This document shows positions 62,847-64,000 of a stretch of DNA of 64,000 nt, piece after piece. Origin of the DNA: Pseudovibrio sp. M1P-2-3 (lineage in GTDB: Bacteria > Pseudomonadota > Alphaproteobacteria > Rhizobiales > Stappiaceae). Location of the stretch: contig NZ_JARRCW010000001.1 of assembly GCF_031501865.1 (NCBI RefSeq), positions 124,001 through 188,000 of the forward strand, in the 5' to 3' direction. The notes below the pieces were generated by a model. It saw only the letters and a list, made by a program, of their open reading frames with translations. It was not told where the DNA came from and made no database searches. The translations under genes were made by a program, and so were the position numbers. Position 1 is the stretch's first letter. Every line of letters begins with the position of its first letter.

Positions 62847-63440
62847 GTGGCCCGCACCAAAGGCTCCGTGGGAGCTGATACGCAACTGGCTCTTATAAAT
62901 GCAGCAAAGCGGCTTATCGTTCGATATGGTTTCGAGGCTATGACCCTGCGCCAACTTGCCGGAGAAGTGGGCCTGCAGGTGGGGTCCATCTATAGGTATA
63001 TGGAAAGCAAAGAAGCGTTGCTGGCCGAATTGATGAACACCCACATGGACCAGCTGATCACGGCTTGGCAGGCGCTGCCAGAAAAAGGCGAGGGGCCGGA
63101 AGAGCAACTGAAAGCCTTTGTTGCCTTCCATATTGCCTATCATGTGGAGCGGCGCGAAGATGTTCTCATCGCCAACATGGAGCTGCGCGCTTTAAGCGAG
63201 GACATGCGCGAACAGGTCGTGCGCAAACGGCGGGCCTATGAGCGCAATCTGGAAGAGATTTTATCGGCAGGCATGCGCTCGGGCACATTTTCAAAAGCCG
63301 ATGTAGAAGTCTCCACCTTCGCCATCCTCGCCATGCTCACCGGCGTATGCATCTGGTACCAAGAAGGCGGCCGCCTCTCCGTCGATGAAATCATCAAAGT
63401 GCACACGGGGCTGGTGCTGAACGGGGCGAGGGGGAGGTAA
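62847..63440 (+). CDS. TetR/AcrR-family regulator, probably of the liu operon
   Basis: 197 residues: N-terminal helix-turn-helix M-T-L-R-Q-L-A-G-E-V-G-L-Q-V-G-S-I-Y-R-Y-M (~32-52), C-terminal all-helical ligand domain. GTG start at 62847 with GAAGAAGGA six bases before. Divergent from liuA, so it most likely represses the operon in response to an acyl-CoA or acid intermediate, as described for TetR-type LiuQ in other proteobacteria. The family name LiuQ is not assigned here without alignment. Confidence 0.85.
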   Translation: MARTKGSVGADTQLALINAAKRLIVRYGFEAMTLRQLAGEVGLQVGSIYRYMESKEALLAELMNTHMDQLITAWQALPEKGEGPEEQLKAFVAFHIAYHVERREDVLIANMELRALSEDMREQVVRKRRAYERNLEEILSAGMRSGTFSKADVEVSTFAILAMLTGVCIWYQEGGRLSVDEIIKVHTGLVLNGARGR

Positions 63441-63458
63441 TACAGGAGCAATGCAGCT

Positions 63459-63551
63459 TGGATCCCTGATCAAGTCAGGGATGACGTCTGCGGTTTTGGC
63501 AAAGCCTACCCTTACACTCCGCCGTCATCCCGGCCCCCGAGCCGGGATCTA
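63459..63551. repeat. REP-like pair of palindromic units
   Basis: Two hairpin units in opposite orientation: TGGATCCCTGATCAAGTC... (63459-63486, stem CCCTGA/TCAGGG) and GTCATCCCGGCCCCCGAG... (63523-63551, stem CCCGGC/GCCGGG), both bearing GTCATCCC/GGGATGAC. This arrangement is frequent between genes in alphaproteobacteria. Confidence 0.8.
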
Positions 63552-63644
63552 CACCTTAGATACTAGCGTAAAGTAGACTGTTTTTCCGGGAATTTGCTGG
63601 TATCAATTGCTGCTGATACTGCAAATTGCGGAGAGGAAGAAAAC

Positions 63645-64000
63645 GTGACGCCGTCAGATTTTATCAAGCAATATGAAACTGCATTGGGTACTCAAAAGTG
63701 GGATGTTGTGAGTCCTTTGATTAGTGATGGCGCCAGCGTGACCTTTTCCGATGGATCAGTTCACAAAGGCAAAGGCGCAGTTCGCGCAGCGTTTGAACAA
63801 AACTTTGAAGTGGTCAAGGACGAAGACTACAAAATTGCCAATGTGCATTGGCTTTCTAAAACATCTGAAAGTGCAGTATATATGTTCGACTTTTTCTGGA
63901 ATGGCCTCATTGAGGGACGCAAAGCGTCGGGTTCAGGAAGGGGAACGGCAGTCTTGATTTCTAAAAATGACAAGTGGCAACTGCTAGCAGAGCATTTGGG
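63645..64000 (+). CDS. NTF2/SnoaL-like protein, cut by window end
   Basis: GTG start at 63645 with GAGAGGAAG seven bases upstream; 118 codons seen and the frame remains open. The sequence (M-T-P-S-D-F-I-K-Q-Y-E-T-A-L at the start, G-A-S-V-T-F-S-D-G-S-V-H-K-G-K-G-A-V in the middle, F-D-F-F-W-N-G near residue 88, W-Q-L-L-A-E-H at the edge) matches the DUF4440/SnoaL-type NTF2 fold. These are small cone-fold proteins, often ketosteroid-isomerase-like. The true 3' end is outside the window. Confidence 0.75.
   Translation, partial: MTPSDFIKQYETALGTQKWDVVSPLISDGASVTFSDGSVHKGKGAVRAAFEQNFEVVKDEDYKIANVHWLSKTSESAVYMFDFFWNGLIEGRKASGSGRGTAVLISKNDKWQLLAEHL

Noticed and set aside
1-64000. CRISPR arrays, prophage or integrative element
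   Set aside because: No regularly spaced repeats, cas, integrase or phage structural genes were seen; only one IS element is evident.

Overview
The window reads as chromosome of an alphaproteobacterium, most likely a marine member of the Hyphomicrobiales (Stappiaceae / Pseudovibrio-like). This is inferred from gene content and style: a dnaE2 mutasome polymerase, stand-alone MnmD next to an FAD oxidoreductase, a Tex protein, an alpha-type ZnuA with a Zur-like operator, a full Na+-NQR operon, a leucine-degradation (liu) operon under a TetR regulator, and palindromic intergenic repeats of the sort common in alphaproteobacteria. No sequence search was possible, so the genus is a guess. There is no plasmid, phage or CRISPR signature. 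The only clear mobile element is one IS630-family insertion.

Layout. 1-6.1 kb: 3' part of dnaE2, a YchJ-like protein, a tandem pair of tRNA-Gly(GCC), then prolyl-tRNA editing protein, YbbN, a Lon-N-like protein, a Trm112-like protein and YggT. 6.3-8.2 kb: the two halves of MnmC as separate divergent genes. 8.6-12.1 kb: fadA-fadB beta-oxidation operon. 12.1-15.5 kb: a shortened K+ channel, a palindromic repeat, znuA with its operator, a 42-codon membrane peptide, and glutamate decarboxylase. 15.6-20.6 kb: Dda/RecD-like helicase, GNAT enzyme, Tex, OmpW. 20.8-25.7 kb: GNAT enzyme, then an accessory-looking locus with two tandem SABATH-type carboxyl methyltransferases, an NTF2-fold protein and a divergent GlxA/AraC regulator, followed by an unannotated 48-codon glycine-rich peptide gene. 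25.9-31 kb: peptidoglycan-binding secreted protein, amidase, SDR, a small conserved protein, and a cyanase plus FNT-channel pair. 31.3-36.8 kb: DUF1906 protein, DEAD-box helicase, two small membrane proteins, SDR, and an ArsR-AHSA1 pair. 36.9-44.6 kb: nqrM and apbE divergent from nqrABCDEF. 44.7-53.1 kb: membrane protein, a glutathione-S-transferase gene split by the IS630 element, MATE exporter, two tandem TesB thioesterases, a DUF411-like protein lacking its cysteine motif, and an MFS exporter. 53.2-62.7 kb: the liu operon. 62.8-64 kb: its probable TetR regulator, a REP-like pair and a partial NTF2-like gene cut by the window end.

How genes work together. The nqr block is one functional unit: NqrA-F form the sodium pump, ApbE attaches FMN to NqrB and NqrC, and NqrM matures the metal centre. 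The liu operon converts isovaleryl-CoA to acetoacetate and acetyl-CoA (LiuA, LiuB+LiuD, LiuC, LiuE), with an acyl-CoA synthetase. Its genes overlap or lie within a few bases of each other, which makes the unrecognised AT-richer 464-codon gene wedged between liuB and liuD stand out. fadA/fadB and the TesB pair add general acyl-CoA metabolism.

Most promising for something undescribed: the tandem SABATH methyltransferase locus with its regulator (and possibly the glycine-rich peptide), and the orphan gene inside the liu operon. Both are sequence observations with no known function assigned here.
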